A stretch of DNA of 64,000 nt from Paranoxybacillus vitaminiphilus (GCF_003259935.1 NZ_QLMH01000003.1:218628-282627); one strand, 5' to 3'; shown: positions 38,042-47,893, numbered from the stretch's first letter. Notes: generated from the letters alone by a model not told the origin. A program made the numbers and translations.

Positions 38042-39502
38042 ATGATGAAACATTTTCTAGGAAATCATCGTTTTACGTCATATTTGCTCGGATTTGTCAG
38101 TGTTATTGTGTTTAGTGTATTGGTTTATATAGAAGTGAAGTATGCCAGCCCATATGCAGCAACATGGGATCAAGTTGATTTTGCGCTAGCATTGCATCGT
38201 TATGATTTATTGGTCATGCAGCCTCATTTTCCGGGATACCCTTATTTCATTCTCGGCGGGATGATTGTCAGCTCATTTATGGAAAATCCAGCAAAAGCGT
38301 TGTCTGTTTTTAATGTGGTAATGATGTTATCGGCAACGATACCGATTTTTTTGTTAGTAAAAAAATATTACAAAAGTGATGTAGCTTGGATGATTACATG
38401 TCTTATCCAGTCTTCGAGTTTTTTGATGCTTATCGTTACGCAGCCGATGTCAGAAGGCGCTGCCATCGCTGCTTTATGGTGGTATTTATGGGCGGTACAA
38501 ACGGCGAAAGAACGTCTTACATTGCCCATGCATCTTCTGCCATTATTTTTTCTAGGTGTGCTATTAGGAATCCGGCTTTCTTATTTGCCTTTTGCCGCAG
38601 CACTCCTTTTTCTATGGTATGATGATTGGAAAACATATAAAAAGATTGGCAGGCTAATGATATGGTTTGTTGCCGCGTTGTTTTTTCAATTGATTTGGGT
38701 GGGGGCAGTTGCTTTAACAGAAGGAAGCATAACGGGATTTATCAAGCTTGCTTTAGCATTTACAAGCGGTCACTTTCAAGAATGGGGCGGTGCCGTAACA
38801 GCAGGGGATGATTCAATTGTTCAAAGGTTTTTCACGCTTATTTTTTACAACGTTTTTTGGACAGGGATTGCAAGCCAAAGTATATGGCTTTTGATCATCT
38901 ATATCATCTTGATGCTCTTTATCGTCCGAAAAAATAAAGAAGCTGCTGGAATTCCAAACTGGCTGCTAATAACTGGGGTTTTCTACTTTCTTTGGGCGTG
39001 GCTTGCACAAAATATTGAAAAGCCGCGCCATATTGCACCATTAGTTACGATTATTCTCTTTTATATTTGGGGACGCTATTTTTCTGTTGGAAAGTCGATG
39101 TATAAAAAATGGTTCGCATTAACTGTATTCATCATTCAAGTCATTGTCGGCAGCATACATGTATATGGTCAAGCAACTCACTTGCCGGCAACTTATCAAT
39201 TAACATATGATTTACAAAAAGTAGATGCTCCTTTTGTTGTTTATACATGGGAAGAGACGAGAGTGATGGAATATTTAGACGCCGATTTTATTCATAAACG
39301 GGTGCTTCATTTTGACGTTTTTTTACAGGATAAAGCAAACTATAAACATGCTACAATTTATTTGACAGATCATGTAGTCAAGGGATTTGCAACACAAGGG
39401 ATTTCACTTGAGGGGCATTTGCGTAAGGTGAAAACTTATCAATCAAGTACGTTGGCAGACCCTGTTTACGGTGAAATTACCTTGTATGAATGGATAGATT
39501 AA
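38042..39502 (+). CDS. membrane glycosyltransferase, GT39/ArnT-like
   Basis: A 486-residue protein with about eleven membrane helices. The first outside loop has [18 protein letters not shown], the acidic motif placed as in polyprenyl-phosphate-sugar-dependent GT-C transferases; [11 protein letters not shown] and later [11 protein letters not shown] are also typical. A short C-terminal soluble tail (about 395-486) follows. ATG 38042 after AAAGGTGAAAA. It is the natural consumer of the lipid-linked sugar made by the GT2 at 35241, though iron genes lie between them. Confidence 0.75.
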   Translation: MMKHFLGNHRFTSYLLGFVSVIVFSVLVYIEVKYASPYAATWDQVDFALALHRYDLLVMQPHFPGYPYFILGGMIVSSFMENPAKALSVFNVVMMLSATIPIFLLVKKYYKSDVAWMITCLIQSSSFLMLIVTQPMSEGAAIAALWWYLWAVQTAKERLTLPMHLLPLFFLGVLLGIRLSYLPFAAALLFLWYDDWKTYKKIGRLMIWFVAALFFQLIWVGAVALTEGSITGFIKLALAFTSGHFQEWGGAVTAGDDSIVQRFFTLIFYNVFWTGIASQSIWLLIIYIILMLFIVRKNKEAAGIPNWLLITGVFYFLWAWLAQNIEKPRHIAPLVTIILFYIWGRYFSVGKSMYKKWFALTVFIIQVIVGSIHVYGQATHLPATYQLTYDLQKVDAPFVVYTWEETRVMEYLDADFIHKRVLHFDVFLQDKANYKHATIYLTDHVVKGFATQGISLEGHLRKVKTYQSSTLADPVYGEITLYEWID

Positions 39503-39521
39503 TGGTATTGGAGTGATTGTC

Positions 39522-41297
39522 ATGCATGATCACTTAAAAGAAAAGCTAGCCGTTTTGCCTGAGCAGCCTGGCTGTTATTTAATGAAAGATAAAAACGGAA
39601 CCGTCATTTACGTTGGCAAAGCAAAAGTGTTAAAAAACCGTGTGCGATCGTATTTTACAGGGACACATGACGGAAAAACACTTCGCCTTGTTAATGAAAT
39701 TGCTGATTTTGAATATATTGTCACCTCTTCGAACCTTGAGGCGCTCATTTTGGAAATGAATTTAATTAAAAAGTACGATCCGAAATATAACGTCATGTTG
39801 AAAGACGACAAAAGCTATCCATTTATTAAAATTACCGCTGAAGAGCATCCGCGTCTCATCATTACAAGAAAAGTAAATAAAAAAGATAATGGAAAGTATT
39901 TCGGACCTTATCCGAACGTGCAGGCGGCGAATGAAACAAAAAAACTGCTCGACCGTATTTATCCGCTGCGAAAATGTTCGACTCTGCCAGATCGAGTATG
40001 TCTTTATTATCATATGGGGCAATGCCTTGCTCCGTGCGTCCATGATGTTTCACCAAAGCAAAACAAAGAGATCGTCGAGCAGATCGTCCGGTTTTTAAAC
40101 GGGGGCTACCGTGAGATTAAAGAAGAGCTGACAGAAAAAATGTTAAAAGCGGCAGAAAATCTTGAGTTTGAAAGAGCGAAAGAATACCGCGATCAAATTG
40201 CCTATATTGAAGCAACGATGGAAAAACAAAAAATGACGATGAACGATTTTATTGACCGCGATGTTTTTGGTTATGCCTATGATAAAGGCTGGATGTGCGT
40301 GCAAGTTTTCTTTATCAGGCAAGGAAAATTAATTGAACGGGATGTTTCGATGTTTCCGATGTACCAAGACCCGGATGAGGAATTTTTAACATTTTTAGGG
40401 CAGTTTTATACAAAAGAGAATCATTTTAAACCAAAAGAAATCATTTTGCCTGAAGATGTGAATGGAGAATTGGCTGGGCAGCTCCTTCAAGTAACGGTTG
40501 TCCAGCCGAAAAAAGGAAAGAAAAAGGAACTTGTTGATTTGGCAAATAAAAATGCAGCCATTGCTCTTAAAGAGAAGTTTTATTTAATCGAGCGCGATGA
40601 AGAACGAACAATAAAAGCGGTGGAGAATTTAGGGGAAAAGCTTGGGATTCCGACACCGCATCGCATCGAAGCATTCGACAACTCCAATATTCATGGAACG
40701 GATCCGGTTTCAGCGATGATTGTATTTATTGACGGTAAACCGGAGAAGAAAGAGTATCGAAAATATAAAATCAAAACGGTGGAAGGTCCTGACGATTATG
40801 AGTCAATGAGAGAAGTTGTCCGGAGAAGATATATACGCGTGTTGAAGGAAAACTTGCCTCTTCCGGATTTGATTATCGTTGATGGCGGCAAAGGGCAATT
40901 GGCAGCCGTTCGCGATGTGCTCGAAAATGAGTTAGGGCTTGAAATTCCGGTCGCAGGACTTGTGAAAGACAATAAACACCGTACGTCGGAATTAATCATT
41001 GGTGATCCGCCGAAGACAGTCGATTTAGAGAGAAACAGTCAGGAATTTTATTTACTGCAGCGCATTCAAGATGAGGTGCACCGCTTTGCTGTTGAATTCC
41101 ATCGCCAAGTGCGCGGCAAGACAATGTTTCAGTCTATATTAGATGAAATTCCGGGAGTAGGAGAAAAAAGAAAAAAAGCGCTGCTGAAACATTTTGGTTC
41201 TGTCAAAAATATGCGTGAAGCTACTGTTGAAGAATTGAAACAAGCAGGCATTCCGCATTCTGTTGCGGAAAAAATTTATGAGAAATTACGCGAATAA
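39522..41297 (+). CDS. uvrC: excinuclease ABC subunit C
   Basis: A 591-residue nucleotide-excision-repair nuclease that makes both cuts after UvrB loads. In order: GIY-YIG domain ([19 protein letters not shown]), Cys region, UVR motif ([15 protein letters not shown], near 200-215), RNase H-like domain ([32 protein letters not shown]) and C-terminal helix-hairpin-helix pair ([20 protein letters not shown]). ATG 39522 with GGAGTGATTGTC is preferred to a GTG nine bases upstream because MHDHLKEKL matches the family start. Confidence 0.96.
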   Translation: MHDHLKEKLAVLPEQPGCYLMKDKNGTVIYVGKAKVLKNRVRSYFTGTHDGKTLRLVNEIADFEYIVTSSNLEALILEMNLIKKYDPKYNVMLKDDKSYPFIKITAEEHPRLIITRKVNKKDNGKYFGPYPNVQAANETKKLLDRIYPLRKCSTLPDRVCLYYHMGQCLAPCVHDVSPKQNKEIVEQIVRFLNGGYREIKEELTEKMLKAAENLEFERAKEYRDQIAYIEATMEKQKMTMNDFIDRDVFGYAYDKGWMCVQVFFIRQGKLIERDVSMFPMYQDPDEEFLTFLGQFYTKENHFKPKEIILPEDVNGELAGQLLQVTVVQPKKGKKKELVDLANKNAAIALKEKFYLIERDEERTIKAVENLGEKLGIPTPHRIEAFDNSNIHGTDPVSAMIVFIDGKPEKKEYRKYKIKTVEGPDDYESMREVVRRRYIRVLKENLPLPDLIIVDGGKGQLAAVRDVLENELGLEIPVAGLVKDNKHRTSELIIGDPPKTVDLERNSQEFYLLQRIQDEVHRFAVEFHRQVRGKTMFQSILDEIPGVGEKRKKALLKHFGSVKNMREATVEELKQAGIPHSVAEKIYEKLRE

Positions 41298-41299
41298 TT

Positions 41300-41328
41300 A
41301 TTGTTATTTATACAGAAATTTGGTACAA
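41300..41328 (+). promoter_or_regulatory. lysC leader promoter
   Basis: TTGTTA (41300-41305) and TACAAT (41323-41328) are 17 bases apart, about 35 bases before the riboswitch P1 helix. It begins right at the uvrC stop codon. Confidence 0.75.
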
Positions 41329-41368
41329 TTGCTTCAAAATGAATATTTATACACTTCTACACACTGAA

Positions 41369-41613
41369 GTGAAGATAGAGGTGCGAACTTCAAGAGTAGG
41401 CATTCTGAGGAAAATGAGTTCCGATGATGAATGTTGAAAGGGGAGCGTCGCCGAAGTGGAAAAAGTCTCATTGCTTTTTCTGCTGGTCCTGCGTTTAAGA
41501 AATGTAGGACTGTCAAGATGAACAAATCATCTTGGAGAGCTATCTCACTGCGTGGAGCGAATTTATTTTTTTCGTTATTCACAGCAATGAGATTTCTCTC
41601 ATTGCTGTTTTTT
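41369..41613 (+). promoter_or_regulatory. lysine riboswitch (L box) with terminator
   Basis: P1 is GTGAAGATAG (41369-41378) with CTATCTCAC (41540-41548). The aptamer core has the L-box signatures GAGGTGCGAAC, TTCAAGAGTA, GAAAGGGGAGC..GCCGAAG and GGAGAGCTATCT. A terminator, CAGCAATGAGA pairing with CTCTCATTGCTG (41582-41609) with a T run, follows. TCTCATTGC also occurs inside the aptamer (near 41468) and could pair with the terminator 5' arm. High lysine would stop transcription of lysC. Confidence 0.95.
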
Positions 41614-41771
41614 ATTTGCGCGCAACATCACTTTTCTATCTATATCGATATAGATAAAGTGAAACTTCATTAGTGGGGGGTTCATCCCCCACAGATGTTA
41701 GTTGAACTTATCGCACTTCTAGCGTCCGTTATTTCCTATCTGTAGAGGTGGAAGTCTTACGGACGATTAGA
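41611..41771 (+). mobile_element. solo IS200/IS605-like end without transposase or tnpB
   Basis: Starting at the pentamer TTTAT (41611-41615), the segment has a left hairpin built on the 20-base palindrome TATCTATATCGATATAGATA (41637-41656) inside CACTT/AAGTG arms. Then comes GTGGGGG/CCCCCAC (41673-41692). Last is a hairpin CGTCCGT (41723-41729)/ACGGACG (41759-41765) with TTCC/GGAA inside and ending ATTAG. This order and the final hairpin resemble right ends of IS605-type TnpB elements, where the omega RNA scaffold lies. No coding frame is present, so it is a remnant or a small non-autonomous derivative. 39 bases to the lysC start remain. Confidence 0.5.
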
Positions 41772-41810
41772 ATGGGATAAAGCAAAACTATTATTAAAGG
41801 ATGAGTGATC

Positions 41811-43052
41811 GTGGAAATTATTGTGCAAAAATTTGGTGGAACATCTGTTGGTTCAATTGAACGTATTCAAAATGTAGCTAACCGGGTTATTGAAGAAGCA
41901 AATAATGGAAACAAGGTAGTCGTTGTTGTTTCTGCAATGGGAAAAACGACGGATGAACTTGTCAATCTCGCCAAGCAAATTTCGAAAAATCCGAGCAAAC
42001 GCGAGATGGATATGCTTTTAACAACCGGCGAGCAAGTAAGTATTGCTCTATTGACAATGGCGCTGAAAGAGAAAGGTTATGACGCTGTCTCTTTAACCGG
42101 CTGGCAGGCGGGAATTGAAACAGAAGCCGTACACGGGAACGCAAGAATTATGAACATCGACACGGCAAGAATACACGAACATTTGAATGAAGGAAAAATC
42201 GTCGTTGTTGCCGGATTCCAAGGAATAACGAAAGATCAAGAGATTACGACGCTCGGCCGCGGCGGTTCTGATACGACGGCTGTTGCATTGGCGGCAGCAT
42301 TAAATGCTAAAAAATGCGACATTTATACGGATGTTACCGGAGTGTTTACAACAGACCCGCGCTATGTAAAAAAAGCTCGAAAGCTGCAATCGATCTCATA
42401 TGATGAAATGTTGGAGTTAGCCAATTTAGGGGCTGGCGTTTTACATCCGCGGGCTGTGGAATTTGCGAAGAACTATCAAGTACAGTTGGAAGTGCGCTCA
42501 AGTATGGAACGCGAACGCGGCACAGTTGTTGAGGAGGAAGCTTCAATGGAACAAAACTTAATTGTCAGAGGAATTGCTTTTGAAGACCAAGTAACGAGAG
42601 TGACGGTTCAAGGGCTGCCAAACGGGCTGCATACGTTATCGACGATTTTTACTACATTGGCGGATCACGGGATTAATGTAGATATTATTATTCAAAGCAC
42701 AACAAATGAAGATACGACATCGCTCTCTTTTTCGATTCGCACGGAAGATTTGGAAGAAACGTTAAACGTTTTACAGTCTCATAAAGAAATTTTGCAATAT
42801 GCAACGGTTGAACATGAAAGCGGATTGGCAAAAGTATCAATTGTCGGTTCAGGAATGATTTCCAATCCCGGTGTTGCTGCGGAAATGTTTAAAGTGCTTG
42901 CTGAGCATGGGATTGAAGTGAAAATGGTGAGCACATCGGAAATTAAAGTATCAACCGTAGTTCAACAAAGCAAAATGGTCGCTGCCGTTGAAGCGTTGCA
43001 TGAAGCGTTTCAGCTAGCTGAAGAAGCAGCTGATGCACCTGTTGTTTCATAG
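41811..43052 (+). CDS. lysC: aspartate kinase, lysine-controlled
   Basis: A 413-residue aspartokinase, first step from aspartate to lysine, diaminopimelate, threonine and methionine. The kinase domain starts VQKFGGTSVGSIERI and contains TLGRGGSDTTAVALAAAL; two ACT domains (about 265-400) give feedback control. GTG 41811 is preferred (AAAGG ten bases before); a GTG two codons upstream is possible. An internal start for the separate beta subunit, known in Bacillus, may lie near ATG 42499-42546. The lysine riboswitch controls it. Confidence 0.95.
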   Translation: MEIIVQKFGGTSVGSIERIQNVANRVIEEANNGNKVVVVVSAMGKTTDELVNLAKQISKNPSKREMDMLLTTGEQVSIALLTMALKEKGYDAVSLTGWQAGIETEAVHGNARIMNIDTARIHEHLNEGKIVVVAGFQGITKDQEITTLGRGGSDTTAVALAAALNAKKCDIYTDVTGVFTTDPRYVKKARKLQSISYDEMLELANLGAGVLHPRAVEFAKNYQVQLEVRSSMERERGTVVEEEASMEQNLIVRGIAFEDQVTRVTVQGLPNGLHTLSTIFTTLADHGINVDIIIQSTTNEDTTSLSFSIRTEDLEETLNVLQSHKEILQYATVEHESGLAKVSIVGSGMISNPGVAAEMFKVLAEHGIEVKMVSTSEIKVSTVVQQSKMVAAVEALHEAFQLAEEAADAPVVS

Positions 43053-43067
43053 TAGACGATAGAGAAA

Positions 43068-43173
43068 GAGGCTGACCCAGGCAAAGTGTTAGCCCTCACA
43101 ACACAATACATAGCACATTAATAGAATTATATATTGTGAATGTGTGGCAGGTCAGACACTGATGGGTCAGCTC
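43068..43173 (+). repeat. palindromic intergenic repeat, copy 3
   Basis: Outer arms GCTGACCCA (43071-43079) and TGGGTCAGC (43163-43171) pair perfectly; AGTGT/ACACT and CACAATA/TATTGTG arms pair inside. It fills the space between the convergent lysC and yslB ends and could terminate both. Confidence 0.8.
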
Positions 43174-43180
43174 CGCTTCA

Positions 43181-43636
43181 TTATTCAGCAATCATATCTT
43201 TTTTATCCCATTTCACAGTAAAAACGACTTTTTTCGCTCGTTTTTTCTGTTGTTCATAGGCTTCGGTGACTCGTTTTTTCTGCTGTTCGATTTGCTGGGC
43301 GAGGAAACCGGCTTCAAGCTGAAAAGTGCAGTCTTCTTTATGGGAGAGCCGGGCGGCAATAAGCGGGCTTGTTAATTCAAATTCAAGTTCATCCTTGCCT
43401 TCGGAAACGATTGTTAGCGTTCCCCAACCAGCCTTTTCAAAAAACGAAATCATTTCTTCTAACGTTTCCAAAGGATATTTACGGGCAAGGCTCTTTCCGG
43501 CCCAATATAAAATGCTCGCATTTTCTTTTCCAAGCAATTCAGGCAGAAGAGTTTCACGAATTAACTCATATCCGAAGCCGGAAATTTGTATATTTTCTAG
43601 CAGTGCATATTGTTCCTGAAATGTCATATCTTTCAC
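43181..43636 (-). CDS. yslB: DUF2507 family protein YslB
   Basis: A 151-residue soluble protein with the V4R-like features of the B. subtilis YslB family: GYELIRETLLPELLGKENASILYWAGKSLARKYPLE, AGWGTLTIV, FQLEAGFLAQQI and VVFTVKWDKKD. GTG 43636 has AGGGG six bases ahead; an ATG three codons in is an alternative. Gene position between lysC and sdhC is conserved. Function unknown; it is convergent with lysC. Confidence 0.88.
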   Translation of the reverse strand: MKDMTFQEQYALLENIQISGFGYELIRETLLPELLGKENASILYWAGKSLARKYPLETLEEMISFFEKAGWGTLTIVSEGKDELEFELTSPLIAARLSHKEDCTFQLEAGFLAQQIEQQKKRVTEAYEQQKKRAKKVVFTVKWDKKDMIAE

Positions 43637-43824
43637 GCAATTCCCCTCTTTCTAGAATCATTATAGATTATAGCTGAAATTGAAAGAGAAAACATTAATT
43701 TTTCTAAAATGTGAAATGATTGATGCTCTTTCCGATAAGAGTTTAGCATTTCTTTATGAGAGGTATGTCAAGAAAAATATTATTTAAATTTTCAAATGAT
43801 TGAGCAATTTGTGAACACGTTTTC

Positions 43825-43905
43825 TTGACGCTCATACATCTTGGGAGTACAATGTATGTGACAAATTTATTAATGGAAATGGAAGCAATTACATTTCCGT
43901 TAATA
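43825..43905 (+). promoter_or_regulatory. sdhCAB promoter and leader hairpin
   Basis: TTGACG (43825-43830) and TACAAT (43848-43853) are 17 bases apart. About ten bases into the transcript a 14-base-pair hairpin forms: TATTAATGGAAATG (43868-43881) with CATTTCCGTTAATA (43892-43905), one G-T pair. No T run follows, so it is a 5' stem rather than a terminator. The remaining gap (43637-43824) carries the yslB upstream region and nothing else clear. Confidence 0.8.
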
Positions 43906-43994
43906 AAAATCTAGTAAATGTGGATGGGGAGTGTATAAGAAATTTTTTGCGAACATCTTTTATGTTGATTGTCACAATTTAAGGGGGGTTACAT

Positions 43995-44603
43995 ATGGCA
44001 GGAAATCGCGAATTTTTTTATCGCCGACTTCATTCATTGTTAGGAGTTATTCCGGTAGGCCTCTTTTTAGTCCAGCATTTAGTGGTGAACCACTTTGCCA
44101 CGAGAGGACCTGAAGCTTTTAACCGTGCGGCACACTTTATGGAAAATTTACCGTTTCGTTATTTTTTAGAAATATTTGTCATTTTTCTTCCGTTATTGTT
44201 CCATGCCATTTACGGATTGTATATCGCTTTTACGGCGAAGAACAATGTGAGCCGGTATAACTACTTCCGTAACTGGATGTTTATGTTGCAACGTTTATCG
44301 GGCATTATCACTCTTATTTTTGTAACATGGCATGTATGGGAAACGCGTGTACAAGCTGCATTCGGTGCGGAAGTAAACTATGAAATGATGGCGAACATTG
44401 TTGATAATCCAATTATGCTAGGATTCTATATTTTGGGTGTTATTTCGACGGTATTCCACTTTTCTAACGGGTTATGGTCTTTCTTTGTAAGTTGGGGAAT
44501 TACTGTTACTCCTCGTTCGCAACAAATTTCAACATACGTGACAATGGCGATTTTCGTAGCGCTTTCCATTGTTGGTATCCGTGCCATCTTAGCATTCGCT
44601 TAA
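43995..44603 (+). CDS. sdhC: succinate dehydrogenase cytochrome b558 subunit
   Basis: A 202-residue membrane anchor with five helices that binds two hemes b and reduces menaquinone. Conserved histidines appear in RRLHSLLGVIPVGLFLVQHLVV, FHAIYGLYIAF, TWHVWETRV and FHFSNGLWSF. ATG 43995 follows AAGGGGGGTTACAT. First gene of sdhCAB. In B. subtilis the operon is repressed post-transcriptionally by the Fur-controlled RNA FsrA; whether that applies here is unknown. Confidence 0.96.
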   Translation: MAGNREFFYRRLHSLLGVIPVGLFLVQHLVVNHFATRGPEAFNRAAHFMENLPFRYFLEIFVIFLPLLFHAIYGLYIAFTAKNNVSRYNYFRNWMFMLQRLSGIITLIFVTWHVWETRVQAAFGAEVNYEMMANIVDNPIMLGFYILGVISTVFHFSNGLWSFFVSWGITVTPRSQQISTYVTMAIFVALSIVGIRAILAFA

Positions 44604-44638
44604 TCCACAACTAGCAATCTTTTAAGGAGTGAGTAACG

Positions 44639-46396
44639 ATGAGTAAAGGAAAAATCATAGTAGTTGGCGGCGGCTTAGCCGGCTTAATGGCAACCATAAA
44701 AATTGCGGAAGCAGGTGTACCTGTAGAGCTGTTTTCTCTCGTACCTGTAAAACGATCTCACTCTGTTTGTGCTCAAGGTGGGATTAACGGTGCAGTCAAT
44801 ACAAAAGGTGAAGGTGACTCTCCATGGGAGCACTTTGATGATACAGTATATGGTGGTGACTTCTTGGCGAACCAGCCACCAGTTAAGGCAATGTGTGAAG
44901 CAGCGCCAGGAATTATTCACTTACTAGATCGCATGGGTGTCATGTTTAACCGCACGCCTGAAGGATTGTTAGACTTCCGACGCTTTGGTGGTACACAGCA
45001 TCACCGTACGGCATATGCGGGGGCAACGACGGGACAACAGTTGCTTTATGCGTTAGATGAGCAAGTGCGTCGTCACGAAGTAGCAGGTCTTGTGACAAAG
45101 TATGAAGGATGGGAGTTTTTAGCGGCTGTTTTAGATGATGAACAAATCTGCCGCGGTATTGTAGCACAAAACTTAACAACAATGGAAATTAAAGCGTTCC
45201 CAGCTGACGCTGTCATTATGGCGACAGGCGGACCGGGAATTATTTTCGGTAAGTCAACGAACTCCATCATTAATACGGGCTCAGCCGCTTCTATTGTTTA
45301 TCAGCAAGGTGCATATTATGCTAACGGTGAGTTTATCCAAATTCACCCAACAGCGATTCCAGGCGATGACAAACTGCGCTTAATGAGTGAATCTGCCCGC
45401 GGTGAAGGTGGACGAGTATGGACATATAAAGATGGTAAACCATGGTATTTCTTGGAAGAAAAATATCCTGCTTACGGAAACCTTGTGCCACGTGATATTG
45501 CAACGCGCGAAATTTTCCACGTTTGCGTGGACTTAAAGCTTGGCATTAACGGCGAAAACATGGTTTATTTAGACCTTTCTCATAAGGATCCGAAAGAGTT
45601 GGATATTAAGCTTGGCGGTATTATCGAAATTTATGAAAAATTCATGGGTGAAGACCCGCGTAAAGTTCCAATGAAAATTTTCCCTGCTGTTCACTACTCA
45701 ATGGGCGGCTTATGGGTTGATTACGATCAAATGACAAATATCAAAGGATTGTTCGCTGCTGGTGAGTGCGACTATTCGATGCACGGAGCAAACCGTCTAG
45801 GTGCTAACTCGTTATTATCAGCCATTTATGGCGGTATGGTCGCTGGACCAAAAGCGGTTGAGTATATTAAAGGTTTAGAGAAGTCAGCCGATGCAATGCC
45901 GTCTTCATTATATGACCGCTATCTCAAACAAGAAGAGCAAAAATGGGATAAGATCATGTCAATGGACGGTACGGAAAACGCTTATGTCATTCATAAAGAG
46001 CTTGGTGAATGGATGACAGACAATGTAACGGTTGTCCGCTATAATGACAAGCTATTAAAAACAGATGAAAAGATTCAAGAGCTTCTTGAACGTTATGAAA
46101 ATATTAATATTAACGATACAGCGAAGTGGAGCAACCAAGGTGCATCATTCACTCGTCAATTATATAATATGCTTCAATTGGCGCGTGTTATTACACTAGG
46201 TGCTTACAACCGTAATGAAAGCCGCGGTGCTCACTATAAGCCTGAATTCCCTGAGCGTAACGATGAAGAGTGGCTCAAAACAACAATGGCGAGATTTACG
46301 CCAGATGGACCAGCGTTCCACTATGAAGATGTTGATACTTCATTAATTAAACCTCGTAAACGTGACTATACGAAAAAGAAAGGGGAAGTGAAATGA
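44639..46396 (+). CDS. sdhA: succinate dehydrogenase flavoprotein subunit
   Basis: A 585-residue flavoprotein that oxidises succinate to fumarate. VVGGGLAGLMATIKIAE binds FAD and His in KRSHSVCAQGGINGAVN is the covalent flavin attachment residue. Substrate-site segments include GEFIQIHPTAIPG and SARGEGGRVW, followed by HGANRLGANSLLSAIYGG. It nearly matches the B. subtilis protein along its length. Its stop overlaps the sdhB start region. Confidence 0.98.
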   Translation: MSKGKIIVVGGGLAGLMATIKIAEAGVPVELFSLVPVKRSHSVCAQGGINGAVNTKGEGDSPWEHFDDTVYGGDFLANQPPVKAMCEAAPGIIHLLDRMGVMFNRTPEGLLDFRRFGGTQHHRTAYAGATTGQQLLYALDEQVRRHEVAGLVTKYEGWEFLAAVLDDEQICRGIVAQNLTTMEIKAFPADAVIMATGGPGIIFGKSTNSIINTGSAASIVYQQGAYYANGEFIQIHPTAIPGDDKLRLMSESARGEGGRVWTYKDGKPWYFLEEKYPAYGNLVPRDIATREIFHVCVDLKLGINGENMVYLDLSHKDPKELDIKLGGIIEIYEKFMGEDPRKVPMKIFPAVHYSMGGLWVDYDQMTNIKGLFAAGECDYSMHGANRLGANSLLSAIYGGMVAGPKAVEYIKGLEKSADAMPSSLYDRYLKQEEQKWDKIMSMDGTENAYVIHKELGEWMTDNVTVVRYNDKLLKTDEKIQELLERYENININDTAKWSNQGASFTRQLYNMLQLARVITLGAYNRNESRGAHYKPEFPERNDEEWLKTTMARFTPDGPAFHYEDVDTSLIKPRKRDYTKKKGEVK

Positions 46397-47157
46397 TGAG
46401 TGAGAAAAAAACAGTTCGCTTCATTATAACGCGACAAGATCGTCCAGATTCCCCGCCTTATGAAGAGGAATTTGAAATTCCTTATCGTCCGAATATGAAC
46501 ATCATTTCTGCATTAATGGAAATCCGCAGAAATCCTGTTAACGCTAAAGGAGAAAAAACGACTCCTGTTGTTTGGGAAATGAACTGTCTTGAAGAAGTAT
46601 GCGGAGCTTGTTCGATGGTCATTAATGGAAAGCCGCGCCAATCCTGTACGGCACTTATCGACCATTTAGAACAACCAATCCGTTTAGAGCCAATGAGTAC
46701 GTTCCCGGTTGTTCGCGACTTGCAAGTTGACCGCAGTCGCATGTTTGATTCGTTAAAGAAAGTAAAAGCATGGATTCCGATTGATGGAACATACGATTTA
46801 GGACCTGGTCCTCGCATGCCTGAACGTAAGCGTCAGTGGGCATATGAACTTTCAAAATGCATGACATGCGGCGTTTGCTTAGAAGCTTGTCCAAATGTAA
46901 ACAGCAAATCGAATTTTATCGGTCCTGCTCCGCTTTCACAAGTTCGTTTATTTAACGCCCACCCAACCGGGGCCATGCATAAGGCGGAACGTTTGGAAGC
47001 GATTATGGGAGACGGCGGACTTGCAAACTGTGGTAATTCACAAAACTGCGTACAGTCTTGTCCGAAAGGAATTCCGTTGACAACATCGATTGCTGCGTTG
47101 AACCGCGAGGTAACGATTCAAGCATTCCGTAACTTCTTCGGAAGTGACGAAATATAA
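46396..47157 (+). CDS. sdhB: succinate dehydrogenase iron-sulfur subunit
   Basis: A 253-residue subunit with the plant-type [2Fe-2S] motif (CLEEVCGACSMVINGKPRQSC) in the N-terminal half and the [4Fe-4S]/[3Fe-4S] motifs CMTCGVCLEACP and CVQSCPKG in the C-terminal half. Two ATG codons in tandem overlap the sdhA stop (ATGATGA); the second (46396) gives MSEKKTVRF, like B. subtilis SdhB. The first, three bases earlier, is also possible. Confidence 0.97.
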   Translation: MSEKKTVRFIITRQDRPDSPPYEEEFEIPYRPNMNIISALMEIRRNPVNAKGEKTTPVVWEMNCLEEVCGACSMVINGKPRQSCTALIDHLEQPIRLEPMSTFPVVRDLQVDRSRMFDSLKKVKAWIPIDGTYDLGPGPRMPERKRQWAYELSKCMTCGVCLEACPNVNSKSNFIGPAPLSQVRLFNAHPTGAMHKAERLEAIMGDGGLANCGNSQNCVQSCPKGIPLTTSIAALNREVTIQAFRNFFGSDEI

Positions 47158-47171
47158 ATATACGATTAATG

Positions 47172-47279
47172 AGGCTGTCCGATCATTGTCTGACTCCCAC
47201 ACAAGTTGTACATACTAAGCTGAATGTACGATTGTGGCCGCGGGGGCTGACATTTGATGTTTGAGGCAGCCTTTTTTTG
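47172..47279 (+). repeat. palindromic intergenic repeat, copy 4
   Basis: AGGCTG (47172-47177) pairs with CAGCCT (47267-47272), then seven T residues. Inside, CCACA.../TGTGG and TGTACAT/ATGTACG arms pair. It lies 14 bases after sdhB and is a plausible terminator of sdhCAB. Confidence 0.78.
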
Positions 47280-47300
47280 TTAATAAGGGGGAGAACAAAT

Positions 47301-47765
47301 ATGAAACAAATTAGTTATATTCATGACTTTGAGGAGTGGGAAAGAACATTTATTTTTTCGCATCAAATAAAAGTTCGTTTTTCAGAAACAGACATGTTCG
47401 GGCATTTAAATAACACGGTTCCATTTGTTTATTTTGAAGAAGCGAGAATAGAATTTTTTAAAAACATCGGTTTTATGCAAAAGTGGACAGATAGGTTATC
47501 TGAAGAAATTCCAGTTGTTGCCGATTTGCAGTGTGACTTTCTCCACCAAGTGTTTTTTGGAGAACAATTAAGCCTGTATGTAAAAGTACATCATGTAGGA
47601 AACTCATCAGTTGACTTGCATTATATGGCGAAAAAAGATAACGGTACAGTCGCTTTTGTTGGAAGAGGAAGAATGGTGCAAATCTCCAAAAAAACCGGAA
47701 AGAGCGTTCCTTGGAATGACGAAATGAGGCAGACGCTCATTCGATTGCAATCGTCGACAACTTGA
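47301..47765 (+). CDS. acyl-CoA thioesterase, 4HBT hotdog family
   Basis: A 154-residue single hotdog domain. RFSETDMFGHLNNTVPFVYFEEARIEFF holds the Asp and HxNN motif of the 4-hydroxybenzoyl-CoA thioesterase type. ATG 47301 with GGGGGAGAACAAAT is chosen; the longer frame would start inside the repeat ahead of it. Substrate unknown. It occupies the place of a small gene between sdhB and gerE in B. subtilis. Confidence 0.88.
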   Translation: MKQISYIHDFEEWERTFIFSHQIKVRFSETDMFGHLNNTVPFVYFEEARIEFFKNIGFMQKWTDRLSEEIPVVADLQCDFLHQVFFGEQLSLYVKVHHVGNSSVDLHYMAKKDNGTVAFVGRGRMVQISKKTGKSVPWNDEMRQTLIRLQSSTT

Positions 47766-47800
47766 ACACCTATTTTTCATCATCTGTAATTAATTTCCGT

Positions 47801-47829
47801 CACCGTAATCCTCCAATTCACATACTATA
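47801..47829 (+). promoter_or_regulatory. sigma-K type promoter of gerE
   Basis: CATACTATA (47821-47829) matches the sigma-K -10 pattern CATANNNTA, with CACC (47801-47804) as -35 at 16 bases. gerE is transcribed by sigma-K in B. subtilis, so this fits established knowledge. Confidence 0.75.
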
Positions 47830-47893
47830 TGGTGAATAAATATATACCCATCCGGTCGTTCAGGTCTGGCTAAAGCAAGGAGGGTTACAATAC

